Notes: generated by a model not told the origin, from the letters alone. DNA of 51,808 nt from JBAXQQ01 sp037131695 (GCA_964638715.1 CAZWZF010000031.1:1-51808); one strand, 5' to 3'. Numbered from the stretch's first letter, positions 35,018 through 44,109 are shown. Numbers and translations: made by a program.

Positions 35018-35123
35018 AACAACATCCTTTCTTAATATAGATAATTTAGATGTTATGGGTAATAATGTCAAGAGAATTGGGAGTAATTGAGAATTTTAGT
35101 GAATGTGAAAAAATGTGCTTAAA

Positions 35124-35297
35124 GGTAGGGGAATTGTCCCCAATTCCCGCGATGAACCGGAATAATGATATAAAAAAAGCGCAATAGCGACAGATTTTTT
35201 GGGTGGTGTTGTATTTTCCAACCCTATTTTGTAGTTATACCCGATTCTTTTTTATTATAAAGATGCTGTCGCGAGAGCTGGGGACAGCTCCCCTACC
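35124..35297. mobile_element. MITE-like element, family A copy 2
   Basis: 174 bp with the same terminal inverted repeats as 19710-19880: GGTAGGGGAATTGTCCCC at left and GGGGACAGCTCCCCTACC at right. The short flank TTAAA before the left end is shared by both copies. Interior has diverged except for the CGACAGATT core. It lies between the 5' end of hsdM and the 3' end of purL. Confidence 0.8.
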
Positions 35298-35325
35298 GCT
35301 GCGCCAATATAAATAATTCAACAAT

Positions 35326-35354
35326 AAAAAACCCACAGCATAGCCGTGGGTTTT
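35326..35354 (-). terminator. Terminator of the purSQL operon
   Basis: AAAACCCAC and GTGGGTTTT form a stem around a 10-base loop, followed on the minus strand by six T residues. It lies ~30 bases after the purL stop. Confidence 0.75.
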
Positions 35355-35382
35355 AAAATTAACCTTTATTTAACTTAACTTC

Positions 35383-37599
35383 CTACTCGCCCATAGCATT
35401 GTAAATCGGGCTGTAGAAGGCGGTTGTTATTTTTTCTACTGGCAGGTTGATGGTTTCTTCGCCATCTACGGTTATTTTCAGGCTGGTTCCGCCAACTGTG
35501 CCGATTACGGTGAAGGGGATGTCTTGGTCTTCTGCCATCATCTTGATTGCGTCTACCTTTGCGGGGTTGGCGGTCAGGATAATGCGGGACTGGGACTCGG
35601 CGAAGAGGGTGGTGTCCATGCGGTCGATGGATTCCAGTTCGATGGTGGCGCCTTTGCCGCCGGTTATTACTGACTCAGCGATTGCCACGGCTATTCCGCC
35701 TTCGGAACAATCGTGGGCGCTGTTTGCCAGGTCAGCGCGGATAGCGGCAAGGGTGGTATTCTGTACGCCTAACTCAACGCGGAAGTTGAGCATCGGCGGG
35801 AAGCCTTCTTCTTTGCCGTGTTTCACTGCCAGGTATTCGGAACCGCCTAATTCGTCGCGGGTGCTGCCCAACAGGATAATCATGTCGCCATCGTTCTTGA
35901 ATGACATGGTGGCGTTTTTATCGACGTTATCCAGCACGCCTACCATACCGATGGTCGGGGTGGGGAATACTGCCGCTTCGGGACCTTCGTTGTACAGGGA
36001 AACGTTGCCGCTGACCACCGGGACGTTGAACAGTTTGCAAGCGTCGGCGATGCCTTCTACCCCGCGTTTCAACTGCCAGAAGCGGTCGGCTTTTTCCGGC
36101 TTGCCAAAGTTAAGGCAGTCGGTAACTGCCGCCGGGTCAGCACCGGTGCATACCAGGTTGCGGGCAGCTTCTGCCACGGCAATCTGCGCACCAACATAAG
36201 GGTCAAGGTAACAGTACCTGCTGTTGCAGTCGGATGTCGCGGCGATGCCTTTTTCCAGGCCCTTGATGCGGATAACCGCGGCGTCGGCCTGACCGGGGGC
36301 AATGACGGTATTCGTCTGTACCATGTGGTCATACTGTTCAAATGCCCAGCGTTTGCTGGCAATATTCGGCGATGACAGCAGCATCAGCAGATCTTCTGCC
36401 GGAGTTTTGGTATCAGACAGACTGTTAATATCAAACTTATGCAATTCTGCGAGCCAGGCGGGTTCTTCTGACGGCAGGTAATAAATCGGGCCGGCGGCCA
36501 GAGACTGGGCGGGTACTTCGCCGACTATTTCGCCGTTGAATCTAACGCGCAGCACTTCTTCTTCGATAACTTCGCCAACGATGGCGGCACTGAGGTTCCA
36601 TTTTTCGAAGATATCGATTACTTCCTGCTCTCTGCCTTTCTTGACGCAGACCAGCATGCGCTCCTGGGATTCGGACATCATGATTTCCCATGGTTCCATC
36701 CCTTCTTCGCGCATCGGCACTTTCGCCAGGTCGACATCCATACCCACGTTTCCGGCAGCTGCCATTTCCGCGGTGGTACAGGTGATACCGGCAGCGCCCA
36801 TATCTTTAATACCGGCAACGGCATCGCCAGCCAGCAATTCCATACATGCCTCAATAAGGCATTTTTCGGTGAAAGGGTCGCCAATCTGTACGGTCGGACG
36901 TTTTGCGTCGTCTTCGTTGAACTCGTGGCTGGCCAAAATGCTGCATCCGCCAATGCCGTCGCGGCCGGTGCGGTTGCCCACTACCATCATGATATTGCCA
37001 ATGCCAACCGCCTTGCTGCTGGCCATTTTGCCGCGTTCAGCAACGCCGATGGCCATTACGTTCACCAGGCAGTTATCGCGATATGACTTGTTGAAATATA
37101 TTTCGCCGCCAACGGTTGGCACACCAACGCAGTTGCCATAGAATTGAATGCCGTCAACCACGCCATGAAGCAATCTTTTCGCGCGGTCAGTATCCAGGTC
37201 GCCAAAACGCAATGAGTCCAGCAATGCTACCGGACGCGCGCCCATTGTGAAGATGTCGCGCAAGATGCCGCCTATCCCGGTGGCAGCGCCTTGTTTCGGC
37301 TCTACCTGGGACGGGTGGTTATGGCTTTCCATCTTGAAAATTATATATACGCCATCAGCGATTTCAAATCCGCCGGCGTCCTCACCCTCTGCGCGGGTGG
37401 GGTATTTGCCGGTTTTCGGGAATAGTTTCAGCAATGGACGGCTGCGGGGATAACCGCAATGCTCAGACCATTCAACTGAATACATCGCCAATTCTGTGCC
37501 GGTCGGTTCGCGACCGAGAATCTTCAATACATTATCATATTCCTGCTGATTCATCCCCAGTTCCATGGCGACTTGCAGTTGTGTCGGTTTATTACTCAT
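35383..37599 (-). CDS. purL: Phosphoribosylformylglycinamidine synthase subunit PurL
   Basis: The 738-residue length is that of the small, three-subunit type PurL. WSEHCGYPRSRPLL near residue 45 and HNHPSQVEPKQGAATGIGG (ATP/FGAR site) are the family hallmarks, followed by VGNRTGRDGIGG and a C-terminal AIRS-like half (DCSEGGIAVAIAES). With PurQ supplying ammonia and PurS as a bridging subunit, it converts FGAR to FGAM in purine synthesis. It starts ten bases after the purQ stop, and the GAGG ribosome site overlaps that stop. All expected motifs are present. Confidence 0.97.
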   Translation of the reverse strand: MSNKPTQLQVAMELGMNQQEYDNVLKILGREPTGTELAMYSVEWSEHCGYPRSRPLLKLFPKTGKYPTRAEGEDAGGFEIADGVYIIFKMESHNHPSQVEPKQGAATGIGGILRDIFTMGARPVALLDSLRFGDLDTDRAKRLLHGVVDGIQFYGNCVGVPTVGGEIYFNKSYRDNCLVNVMAIGVAERGKMASSKAVGIGNIMMVVGNRTGRDGIGGCSILASHEFNEDDAKRPTVQIGDPFTEKCLIEACMELLAGDAVAGIKDMGAAGITCTTAEMAAAGNVGMDVDLAKVPMREEGMEPWEIMMSESQERMLVCVKKGREQEVIDIFEKWNLSAAIVGEVIEEEVLRVRFNGEIVGEVPAQSLAAGPIYYLPSEEPAWLAELHKFDINSLSDTKTPAEDLLMLLSSPNIASKRWAFEQYDHMVQTNTVIAPGQADAAVIRIKGLEKGIAATSDCNSRYCYLDPYVGAQIAVAEAARNLVCTGADPAAVTDCLNFGKPEKADRFWQLKRGVEGIADACKLFNVPVVSGNVSLYNEGPEAAVFPTPTIGMVGVLDNVDKNATMSFKNDGDMIILLGSTRDELGGSEYLAVKHGKEEGFPPMLNFRVELGVQNTTLAAIRADLANSAHDCSEGGIAVAIAESVITGGKGATIELESIDRMDTTLFAESQSRIILTANPAKVDAIKMMAEDQDIPFTVIGTVGGTSLKITVDGEETINLPVEKITTAFYSPIYNAMGE

Positions 37600-37609
37600 G
37601 ATTTTATAA

Positions 37610-38326
37610 TTACCTCAACCCGTGACTGATGGCGCTGACAAGCATGCCTTCCATCAAACCTTTGAACATCTTTTTACCGTCAGTGCCGCCCAATAACCGG
37701 TCGCATACGCGTTCCGGGTGGGGCATCATCCCCAGCACATTGCCTTTTTCATTGCAAATGCCGGCGATGTTATTGCGCGACCCGTTGGGGTTTGCTTCCG
37801 GGGTTATATTGCCGCCGGCGTCACAGTAACGGAAAATAATCTGATCATTATCTTCCAGCATCTTTAAAGTGTCATCATCAGCAAAATAGTTGCCTTCGCC
37901 ATGAGCGATGGGGATCTTCACTACTGATTTTGATGTATAAAAATGGGTAAATGCGGTGTCGGTGCGCTCAACGCGCAAGGTCTGCATTTTACAGATAAAT
38001 TTCAGGTGGTCGTTACGGTACAATGCGCCAGGCAACAGATTGGCTTCGGTGAGAACCTGAAAGCCATTACAAATGCCGAGAACGAATTTCCCTTTTGCCG
38101 CATGTTCGATAATCGCGCCCATGACGGGTGAAAAACGTGCTACCGCGCCGCAGCGCAGATAATCGCCATAAGAAAAACCGCCGGGTAAAATTACACAGTC
38201 GAGGTCAGAAATATCGTGTTCTTCATGCCATACATATCGCACTTCCTGCCCGGTTACAGCAGTTACCGCGTTATAACAATCAGCGTCGCAATTTGACCCT
38301 GGAAATACTATTACGCCGAATTTCAT
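37610..38326 (-). CDS. purQ: Phosphoribosylformylglycinamidine synthase glutaminase subunit PurQ
   Basis: A class I glutamine amidotransferase of 238 residues. The start ATG 38326 gives the usual N terminus MKFGVIVFPGSNCD; twelve further upstream codons overlap purS. The nucleophile is C86 in LGICNGFQ, with the oxyanion block LPGGFSYGDYLRCG. The His-Glu pair lies in MMPHPERV, and HGEGNY is also present. It delivers ammonia to PurL. The ATG begins four bases after the purS stop, and the GGGAG ribosome site lies inside purS, so the two are translationally linked. Confidence 0.96.
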   Translation of the reverse strand: MKFGVIVFPGSNCDADCYNAVTAVTGQEVRYVWHEEHDISDLDCVILPGGFSYGDYLRCGAVARFSPVMGAIIEHAAKGKFVLGICNGFQVLTEANLLPGALYRNDHLKFICKMQTLRVERTDTAFTHFYTSKSVVKIPIAHGEGNYFADDDTLKMLEDNDQIIFRYCDAGGNITPEANPNGSRNNIAGICNEKGNVLGMMPHPERVCDRLLGGTDGKKMFKGLMEGMLVSAISHGLR

Positions 38327-38330
38327 CTTC

Positions 38331-38588
38331 TTAGGCTCCCGCAGGTACAACCTGCACAGCATATTGCTCTATTATCGGGTTGGCCAGCAATTCGTGACTC
38401 ACGTTCTCCGCGATTTCTTTCGCTTTTTCCGGGCTTTCCGCCTCAATATCCATCGTAACAAACTTGCCAATGCGGACGTTATTCACATCAACATGGCCTA
38501 ATTTGTGGATTGCTTTTTCAATGGTTGTCCCCTGCGCGTCCATTACTGTCGGCTTCAGGGTGATTTCAACCTGTACGTTATATCGCAC
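38331..38588 (-). CDS. purS: Phosphoribosylformylglycinamidine synthase subunit PurS
   Basis: The 85-residue protein matches PurS throughout: VEITLKPTVMDAQGTTIEKAI, VRIGKFVTMDIEA and a C-terminal LLANPIIEQYAVQ. PurS is a small dimer that holds PurL and PurQ together. The start is a GTG at 38588, with CAGGAGA seven bases upstream. It is the first gene of the purSQL unit, and the upstream gap of 136 bases is partly occupied by the terminator of the next gene. Confidence 0.95.
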   Translation of the reverse strand: MRYNVQVEITLKPTVMDAQGTTIEKAIHKLGHVDVNNVRIGKFVTMDIEAESPEKAKEIAENVSHELLANPIIEQYAVQVVPAGA

Positions 38589-38667
38589 TGTTGTCTCCTG
38601 TTATGGTGAACTCGGCTTTTTCGCCAATTATTTATTCCACATTCAAAAATGATATTCCTGCTAAAAC

Positions 38668-38704
38668 AAAAAAACCGGGTGGTATTTTAAATACCACCCG
38701 GTTT
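38668..38704 (-). terminator. Strong rho-independent terminator of the 38725-39351 gene
   Basis: AAACCGGGTGGTATTT and AAATACCACCCGGTTT form a perfect 16-bp stem with a single-base loop, followed on the minus strand by eight T residues. It ends 20 bases after the stop codon. Confidence 0.9.
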
Positions 38705-38724
38705 GATAACGATTTTCGTTAAAA

Positions 38725-39351
38725 CTATTTAAGCTGTTTCATCTTGCCAAATTCGTCGATGAAGAAGAACTCAACGGCGGTTAATGAGCCTAAGCGTTTC
38801 AACCAGTTGGTTGGCAACTCTTCGGTGTCGCCGGTGAAGATCAGGATGCGGCGTTCTGCCGGTGCTTTTTCAATCAGCCATACCATCTCTGATACCATGG
38901 AGAACTTTGCCAGCATCAGTTTTTCACCGCTTACCATGCTGATTTGAGCGATGTCGGCAACGATAGTGCCATCTTCTGATACGAAGTCAAAATCTTTTGG
39001 GAATCCAGGAACTGTTCCACCCCATTTTTTACATTTTGTTTTATTGCCCAATTCTTTTTCAATTGAGGCTTTCAAACGTTTTGGATCATAGAAAACGCTG
39101 CCGGAAGCAGTCAGGCGCATATCGCCATGTGGTGTTTTCAATGATGTTGCAGGATTTACAGTAAATAACCAGTTGCCATTACCGCGTTCGCCGATAATCT
39201 GACGATTTCGCAATAGTTCCTGAGTGAGCATATATGCCACTTGGTGAGAAACCAGACCGGCATCCTTGGCAATCTGTTTGTTTGTTGCTTTCTCCGGGGC
39301 GATTTGCCACAGATAATCAAGCACGCGCTCTTTGTTAGTCTTTGAATACAT
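38725..39351 (-). CDS. Winged-helix protein with restriction-endonuclease-like C-terminal domain
   Basis: ATG 39351 has CGGAGA upstream, giving 208 residues. The N-terminal ~60 residues form a winged helix-turn-helix (KATNKQIAKDAGLVSHQVAYML, then GNGNWLFTV). The C-terminal half has a PD-(D/E)xK-like order: FDFVSEDGTIVADIA, then a helix KFSMVSEMVWLIEKA, a strand RRILIFTG and LPTNWLKRLG...VEFFFID. In related proteins I recall the second strand ending DAK; here it reads DIAQ, so the catalytic lysine may be missing and the domain may only bind. The role is unknown; a regulator or defence-linked nuclease are both possible. A perfect dyad at 39401-39419 lies ~50 bases upstream and could be its operator. 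Confidence 0.65.
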   Translation of the reverse strand: MYSKTNKERVLDYLWQIAPEKATNKQIAKDAGLVSHQVAYMLTQELLRNRQIIGERGNGNWLFTVNPATSLKTPHGDMRLTASGSVFYDPKRLKASIEKELGNKTKCKKWGGTVPGFPKDFDFVSEDGTIVADIAQISMVSGEKLMLAKFSMVSEMVWLIEKAPAERRILIFTGDTEELPTNWLKRLGSLTAVEFFFIDEFGKMKQLK

Positions 39352-39400
39352 TTGATATTCTCCGTTTTTTTGATTTTTTACGAATTAAATTTGAACGAAA

Positions 39401-39419
39401 TTTTGCAATGATTGCAAAA
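39401..39419. promoter_or_regulatory. Dyad TTTTGCAAT-G-ATTGCAAAA upstream of the winged-helix gene
   Basis: A perfect 9+1+9 inverted repeat, 50-68 bases upstream of the minus-strand ATG at 39351. Its size and half-site length are what a dimeric helix-turn-helix regulator binds. Confidence 0.45.
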
Positions 39420-40101
39420 CAAGACAACTATACTACTAAAATTAACTTTTGTATAGATGTATAATATAAATATTTAACCCAAAATCTATTCTACCCACAT
39501 TAACAGATATAAAACATTAAACATATAATATATACTCTTTTCTATAACTTATTATACATATCCAGCACAAATTCGTTTCAAAAAATAGCTTAAATATCTA
39601 ATATTACCTTAAAAATAATAAAATAACATGATTTTAGTTGTTGTTTTATAGTATATCTACCTAAAATATAGTATGGGTAGGGTGTTAGTGTAATTATTGA
39701 ACAATATACAAAATTTTATTATAGGGAACACTATACTCAACCCATAACATCGACTTTTCCTTAATACACATTTTTTTAGAAATTTTATTATAAAGGAATC
39801 TTCATTGTTTAATTATAATCCAACATACAAGGGGCTCTAACTCTATTTTGTTTATTGATTGCTATTAACATGCCACCCCTCTGGGGTTGGATTGTTAATA
39901 ATTAATAAAATATAGTCAAATCATGCTGACTATCATGCTGATTTGCTATTTTATTGTATTCATCATCAAATTTTCTATTCAATCATAAATGTGTATAAAG
40001 CACAACTTGCCAAGGAGGGGAGTTGTTATCAATATTTTGATATATATTCTTTGCTTTCTATCCACTCTTTGTGGTTAAATAAAACAAAAAAGGTGACAGC
40101 C
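39420..40101. other. Long AT-rich gap without recognisable gene
   Basis: About 680 bases, strikingly AT-rich. I see no RNA gene and no coding frame with a ribosome site. The only structured bit is a degenerate REP unit at about 39871-39886 (CCACCCCTCTGGGGTTGG), similar to the palindromes at the hsd locus, and a piece of the CTTGCCAAGGAGGGGAGTT repeat at 40005-40024. The direct repeat ATCATGCTGA is present at about 39921 and 39933. It separates two divergent genes and should hold both promoters. Confidence 0.5.
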
Positions 40102-41226
40102 ATGTTAAACCAAAACGATTTATATGTTTTACAGCCGGGCAAGCGAATGCGCTGGGCTACGGCGGAGAATATTGATGGTGCTATCAGTGCTGGCGGGCAG
40201 GTTAACCACGGTCGCAAAGGGAAGCCTTCACTGCCATTGCCGGCTGGCGAGACTCTTACCATCGCCGCCGCGAGTGGTTCCGGCACTATTCGGCGGATAT
40301 GGATAACCTTTCCCGAACGCACACCACAAATAATGCGCGGATTGGTACTGCGTGCATATTGGGATGGTGCGGAGACGCCGGCGGTAGAGGCACCCATTGG
40401 CGACTTCTTTGGAGTGTCGCTTGGCTGTAATGCCACGTTTGAGAATGCCTGGTTTGGCAATGCTGAAGGCCGTTCCTATACCTGCCGGGTACCTATGCCA
40501 TTCCGCACCGGCTGCCGGTTAACGGTCAGCAACGAAACCGCCAGTGATATCAGCATGTTATTTTACGAGGTAGACTATACTATCGGCGACGAACATCCCG
40601 ACAATACCGGCTATTTTCACGCCGTATTCAACCGCGAATATAAAACCCGCTTGAAAGAAGATTTTCATATACTTCCTCATGTTAAAGGCAAAGGCTGCTT
40701 CCTTGGATGCACCATCGGGGTTATAGCGGACATTGCGAAATATGGTAAAACCTGGTGGGGTGAAGGCGAGGTAAAGGTATATCTCGACGGCGACACCGAT
40801 TACCCCACCCTATGCGGTACCGGCACTGAAGATTATATAGCGACAGGCTGGGGACAGGGTCAATATGCCCAGCTCTGGCATGGCTGCCCGGTCGCCGACC
40901 ACGAAAAGCTGGCATATTCATTTTACCGCCTGCATGGTCCCGACCCAATATATTTCGACGACGAAATCCGCGTAACCATCCAGCAAATTGGCTGCTGCAG
41001 CCGCGAAGATGTACGCACAGTGCTGACCGGCGGAGTAACAGATAAACTGATGGAATTAGGCGACGGAACCAAGTTTATTGATATTGAAAATATAGACGCA
41101 ATGGCAGACTATGTATTATTCGAACGTGAAGATGATTGGTCTGCCACCGCATATTTTTACCTGGATAAACCAGAGAATGGATTGCCGGCAATTGCAGGTT
41201 ATGACGAGAGAGTGGCGGAATTGTAA
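40102..41226 (+). CDS. DUF2961 protein, probable GH172 glycosidase
   Basis: The ATG 40102 (MLNQNDLYVLQPGK) has AAGGTGA upstream, giving 374 residues; 53 more open codons upstream read AT-rich non-coding-like sequence. DUF2961 hallmarks: PIGDFFGVSLG, the Trp/Glu stretch WWGEGEVKVYLDGD and GTGTEDYI about 20 residues later. DUF2961 members were assigned to GH172, whose characterised enzymes act on fructofuranosyl, arabinofuranosyl and related furanosides through paired glutamates. The glutamates of GEGE and GTGTED are the likely equivalents here. No signal peptide, so it may act on imported sugar. Confidence 0.85.
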   Translation: MLNQNDLYVLQPGKRMRWATAENIDGAISAGGQVNHGRKGKPSLPLPAGETLTIAAASGSGTIRRIWITFPERTPQIMRGLVLRAYWDGAETPAVEAPIGDFFGVSLGCNATFENAWFGNAEGRSYTCRVPMPFRTGCRLTVSNETASDISMLFYEVDYTIGDEHPDNTGYFHAVFNREYKTRLKEDFHILPHVKGKGCFLGCTIGVIADIAKYGKTWWGEGEVKVYLDGDTDYPTLCGTGTEDYIATGWGQGQYAQLWHGCPVADHEKLAYSFYRLHGPDPIYFDDEIRVTIQQIGCCSREDVRTVLTGGVTDKLMELGDGTKFIDIENIDAMADYVLFEREDDWSATAYFYLDKPENGLPAIAGYDERVAEL

Positions 41227-41277
41227 AAAAAATTGAGAATTGAGAATTGAGAATTTTCGAGAATTTCTCCAAAGTGT

Positions 41278-41336
41278 TGAAATTTATTTCCGGCTCTTTC
41301 TTTTTCCGAGCGGGACGCTCTTGCCACCTCTCGAAT
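41278..41336. repeat. 59-base dispersed repeat, copy 2
   Basis: Aligns without gaps to 16493-16551 with about four substitutions, sharing CCGAGCGGGACGCTCTTGCCACCTCTCG. It is preceded by a triple GAGAATT tandem at 41233-41254 and followed 30 bases later by a copy of another repeat family. Confidence 0.8.
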
Positions 41337-41365
41337 TAAAAGAAAATATAATTCTCAGAGTCAAA

Positions 41366-41426
41366 TGCAAAACTCAATGTATTTCAGGCATCTTACTCGG
41401 AATACTCGTGGTTGCACAGGTTTTGC
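41366..41426. repeat. Dispersed palindromic repeat, copy 2 (TGCAAAAC...GTTTTGC)
   Basis: Matches 9920-9983: TGCAAAACTCAATGTATT, ACTCGGAATAC and CACAGGTTTTGC occur in the same order and spacing. Confidence 0.75.
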
Positions 41427-41533
41427 TATTGATCCCTAAAATCTTCCAATAACAATGTAAATCTTAACAAAAGCAAACATTATATAAAATTACAAACTTG
41501 CAATTTTTTTGTGATATATCTGTGATAATTTGG

Positions 41534-41542
41534 TGGTATAAT
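41534..41542 (+). promoter_or_regulatory. Extended -10 promoter for the lipoprotein gene
   Basis: TGGTATAAT gives the extended -10 TGn plus a perfect TATAAT. No clear -35 lies at 17 bases. Transcription would start near 41549, ~80 bases before the ATG. Confidence 0.5.
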
Positions 41543-41627
41543 ATAAGGTAATCAAATATACAAACATAAATGCAACAAAACATTTTAAATGTGGAACTAT
41601 ATCTATACTAAAAGCGGAGGTTAATTA

Positions 41628-43949
41628 ATGAAAAGTTATTTACTGCTGATAGCAGTCGTGCTGCTTATTGCTGGTTGTGGAGGTGGTGGCGGCGGTTCAA
41701 CGTCAAGCGGAACAGTGCGCGGGACATTGAGCAACTTGCCGTTGGCACAGACACGTGGTACCCAAACCCTGACAGTGGGTGTTGAAGGAACTAATTTAAC
41801 CACCACTGTAGAACCCGGGAAAGAATTTACCCTGACCGGCGTACCAGCGGGATTACACACTTTAACTATCGATAACGACAGTTACGGCAAATCTATTGTT
41901 ATTCAGGTCGGCTCGAAATTAGTCACTGAAATTGGTGAACTCGCCGTCGAAAACGCGGGTAAAATAAGCGGTACTATTACCGATGCTGATACAACAAAAC
42001 CGATTGCCGGCGCGGTAGTTACCCTTACCGAGGCTATTGCTACCACCACCGCAACAACAAATGCCATGCCGCATCCAGTGCGTGTAAAAAGAACCGCTGC
42101 TGACGGCACCTACACATTCCGTGGAATATTACCTGGCAGTTATATCGTTAATATCGCTGCCCGCGGTTATGTGTCATCGTCAATGATGGTAGATGTTACT
42201 GCCCAGACAGTATCAACCGCATCAATCGCATTGAAAAAAGATACTGTGGTCACCACTAATGTCGGTACATTAAAAGGTACTGTTTACCTGGAAAGCGATG
42301 GCAAATCAACGCCGCTGACCGGCGCACTGGTTCGTTTACGCCCAGTGGTGGAAAACTCTGATGATGCCGAATTAGGCCAGCCATTGCCGGCTATGCTGTA
42401 CCAGGTTGTTGGCGACGCCAACCGGCCAATGAATGTCGATTCGGCAACCGGCAACATGAACTCGGTACCGGAATGCCCGCGCGAATTAATTGCCTATACA
42501 GACGAAAACGGTAATTACCTGATTGAGAACATCCCTGCCGGCAGTTACCACGCAGTGGCAGTATCGCCAGGAATGAATGTAAAGGGCAATCGCGTGACAG
42601 TAACTATCGCTACCAACAGTGGAACTGTACAGGATTTCACCCTGACACTGAAACAGATAACCGGAATAGTTGTTACCGGGACAGTGACAGATGACGTTAC
42701 CAAAAAACCGATTGCAAATGCCGGGGTTCGCTGCATTTTGGGAAATCCAACGCCATTACCCGCCATAACTATTAAACGCAACGCCCAGGTATACGAAATG
42801 AACGCGGCAAGCGGCGAAGGCATGCTGATTAAACCAACTGCAACCGGCAGTGTGGACAGCATGGTTATTTATACTATCACCGACGCAGATGGCAAGTACA
42901 AATTAATTTCTCCCGCAGTATCTGGCATTGCGGTAAACGCAGTCGGCTACACACCGCAGGAAAAATCGATTACCACTGATACATCACCACAGGTTGTTGA
43001 TTTTGCACTGACTTCGCTGCAGGCAGGAACAATAACCGGCGTGGTGAAAAATGCCGCTGGCGACGGGATACCTGGTGCAAAGATATTTGCTGATTACCCG
43101 GTATTTTACGCTGATGGCAACACAAGTGCCGGTACTGCTATTACCAACCTCGGCAATCCGGAATCACGCGCAACAACTACCGATGCAAACGGGCATTTCA
43201 GCATAAAAACTCTACCCGGTTCAGTTATATTGTATGTAAAAGCAGAAGGATATCAAACATTGCAAAAAGAGGTGAATGTAATCGCTAACACAGAAACACC
43301 AGTTGAAATCACTTTAAAAGCTGTTGTTCTGGGGAAAATTACCGGTGTCGTGAAAGATAGTGTCACCAATTTGCCAATTGCTGGCGCGGTAATAAATCGC
43401 GACGCGGTATATCAGGCTTTGGATGCCGTCGGAAATACCCCGACTAATTCAATCGTCCCCACTGTGGCAGTGCCGGAAAAAATTACTACTGATGCTGACG
43501 GAAAATATACGCTTGAAAACCAGCCAATCGGGCAGGTAACATTGACCTGTATAAAAGCAGGATATGAGATAAGTTATAAAACCGTCATATTGATTGACAC
43601 CACACCTGTCCAGGCCGACTTCAGCCTGGTTCCACTGCCAAAACCGGCAACAGTTTCCGGCATTATTACCGGACCGGATGACAAGCCAATCGTCGGAGCG
43701 ATTGTCAGCGCAGGCGATTTGTATTACATCGCATCGACAAACACCTCATCAAGAATGGTTATGCCGCCAATATCCAACTGGGTCGTAAAAACTGATGAAA
43801 ACGGCAAATACAGCCTGGCAGTACCAGCGTGGGTAAAAAGTATCAGCGTAGTAGCAAATGGATACAAAAACAGCATAAATCCGGTAACTTTGCAGCCTGG
43901 AATAGAAACCGTATTGAATGTAAAACTGGAGGCAAAACCAGTTTTGTAA
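41628..43949 (+). CDS. Lipoprotein with carboxypeptidase regulatory-like (CnaB/SpaA-like) repeats
   Basis: The N terminus MKSYLLLIAVVLLIAGC is a lipoprotein signal peptide with lipobox LIAGC (C17), followed by a Gly/Ser-rich tether. The rest of the 773 residues is six or seven beta-sandwich repeats, each starting with a G.(I/L)(S/T)G.(V/I) strand then P(I/L).GA.V: for example GKISGTITDADTTKPIAGAV, GTITGVVKNAAG, GKITGVVKDSVTNLPIAGAV, and ATVSGIITGPDDKPIVGAIV. Inserts with TDADGKY/TDENGNY turns precede the next strand. Such repeats usually serve as binding or stalk domains at the cell surface. GGAGG lies upstream of the ATG. Processing would need the Lgt and LspA encoded at 20457-22028. Confidence 0.88.
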   Translation: MKSYLLLIAVVLLIAGCGGGGGGSTSSGTVRGTLSNLPLAQTRGTQTLTVGVEGTNLTTTVEPGKEFTLTGVPAGLHTLTIDNDSYGKSIVIQVGSKLVTEIGELAVENAGKISGTITDADTTKPIAGAVVTLTEAIATTTATTNAMPHPVRVKRTAADGTYTFRGILPGSYIVNIAARGYVSSSMMVDVTAQTVSTASIALKKDTVVTTNVGTLKGTVYLESDGKSTPLTGALVRLRPVVENSDDAELGQPLPAMLYQVVGDANRPMNVDSATGNMNSVPECPRELIAYTDENGNYLIENIPAGSYHAVAVSPGMNVKGNRVTVTIATNSGTVQDFTLTLKQITGIVVTGTVTDDVTKKPIANAGVRCILGNPTPLPAITIKRNAQVYEMNAASGEGMLIKPTATGSVDSMVIYTITDADGKYKLISPAVSGIAVNAVGYTPQEKSITTDTSPQVVDFALTSLQAGTITGVVKNAAGDGIPGAKIFADYPVFYADGNTSAGTAITNLGNPESRATTTDANGHFSIKTLPGSVILYVKAEGYQTLQKEVNVIANTETPVEITLKAVVLGKITGVVKDSVTNLPIAGAVINRDAVYQALDAVGNTPTNSIVPTVAVPEKITTDADGKYTLENQPIGQVTLTCIKAGYEISYKTVILIDTTPVQADFSLVPLPKPATVSGIITGPDDKPIVGAIVSAGDLYYIASTNTSSRMVMPPISNWVVKTDENGKYSLAVPAWVKSISVVANGYKNSINPVTLQPGIETVLNVKLEAKPVL

Positions 43950-43973
43950 ATCATTTAAGTTGAATATGGTACT

Positions 43974-44001
43974 GTAGAGACGCACGGCCGTGCGTCTCTA
44001 C
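43974..44001. repeat. Perfect 28-bp palindrome GTAGAGACGCACGG/CCGTGCGTCTCTAC
   Basis: Perfect dyad, 24 bases after the lipoprotein stop, followed 14 bases later by another GCGTCTCTACGC. A shorter form of the same motif is at 49697-49716. GAGACGCACGGCCGTGCGTCTC-type palindromes are widespread dispersed repeats in bacterial genomes. Confidence 0.8.
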
Positions 44002-44079
44002 GTGTTTGTCACAATTTTGCGTCTCTACGCATTTATAATACATAAAAAATACAATATCTTTACATTAACAAAAAATATA

Positions 44080-44109
44080 TTGCAATAATCCACAATACAG
44101 TGGTACAAT
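44080..44109 (+). promoter_or_regulatory. Putative promoter for the hybrid histidine kinase
   Basis: TTGCAA, an 18-base spacer and TACAAT preceded by TGG (extended -10 form). Start near 44116, ~47 bases before the ATG at 44163. Confidence 0.5.

Noticed and set aside
35447..36199. 250-codon open frame on the plus strand
   Set aside because: Antisense shadow of purL, Ser/Pro-rich artefact of codon usage.
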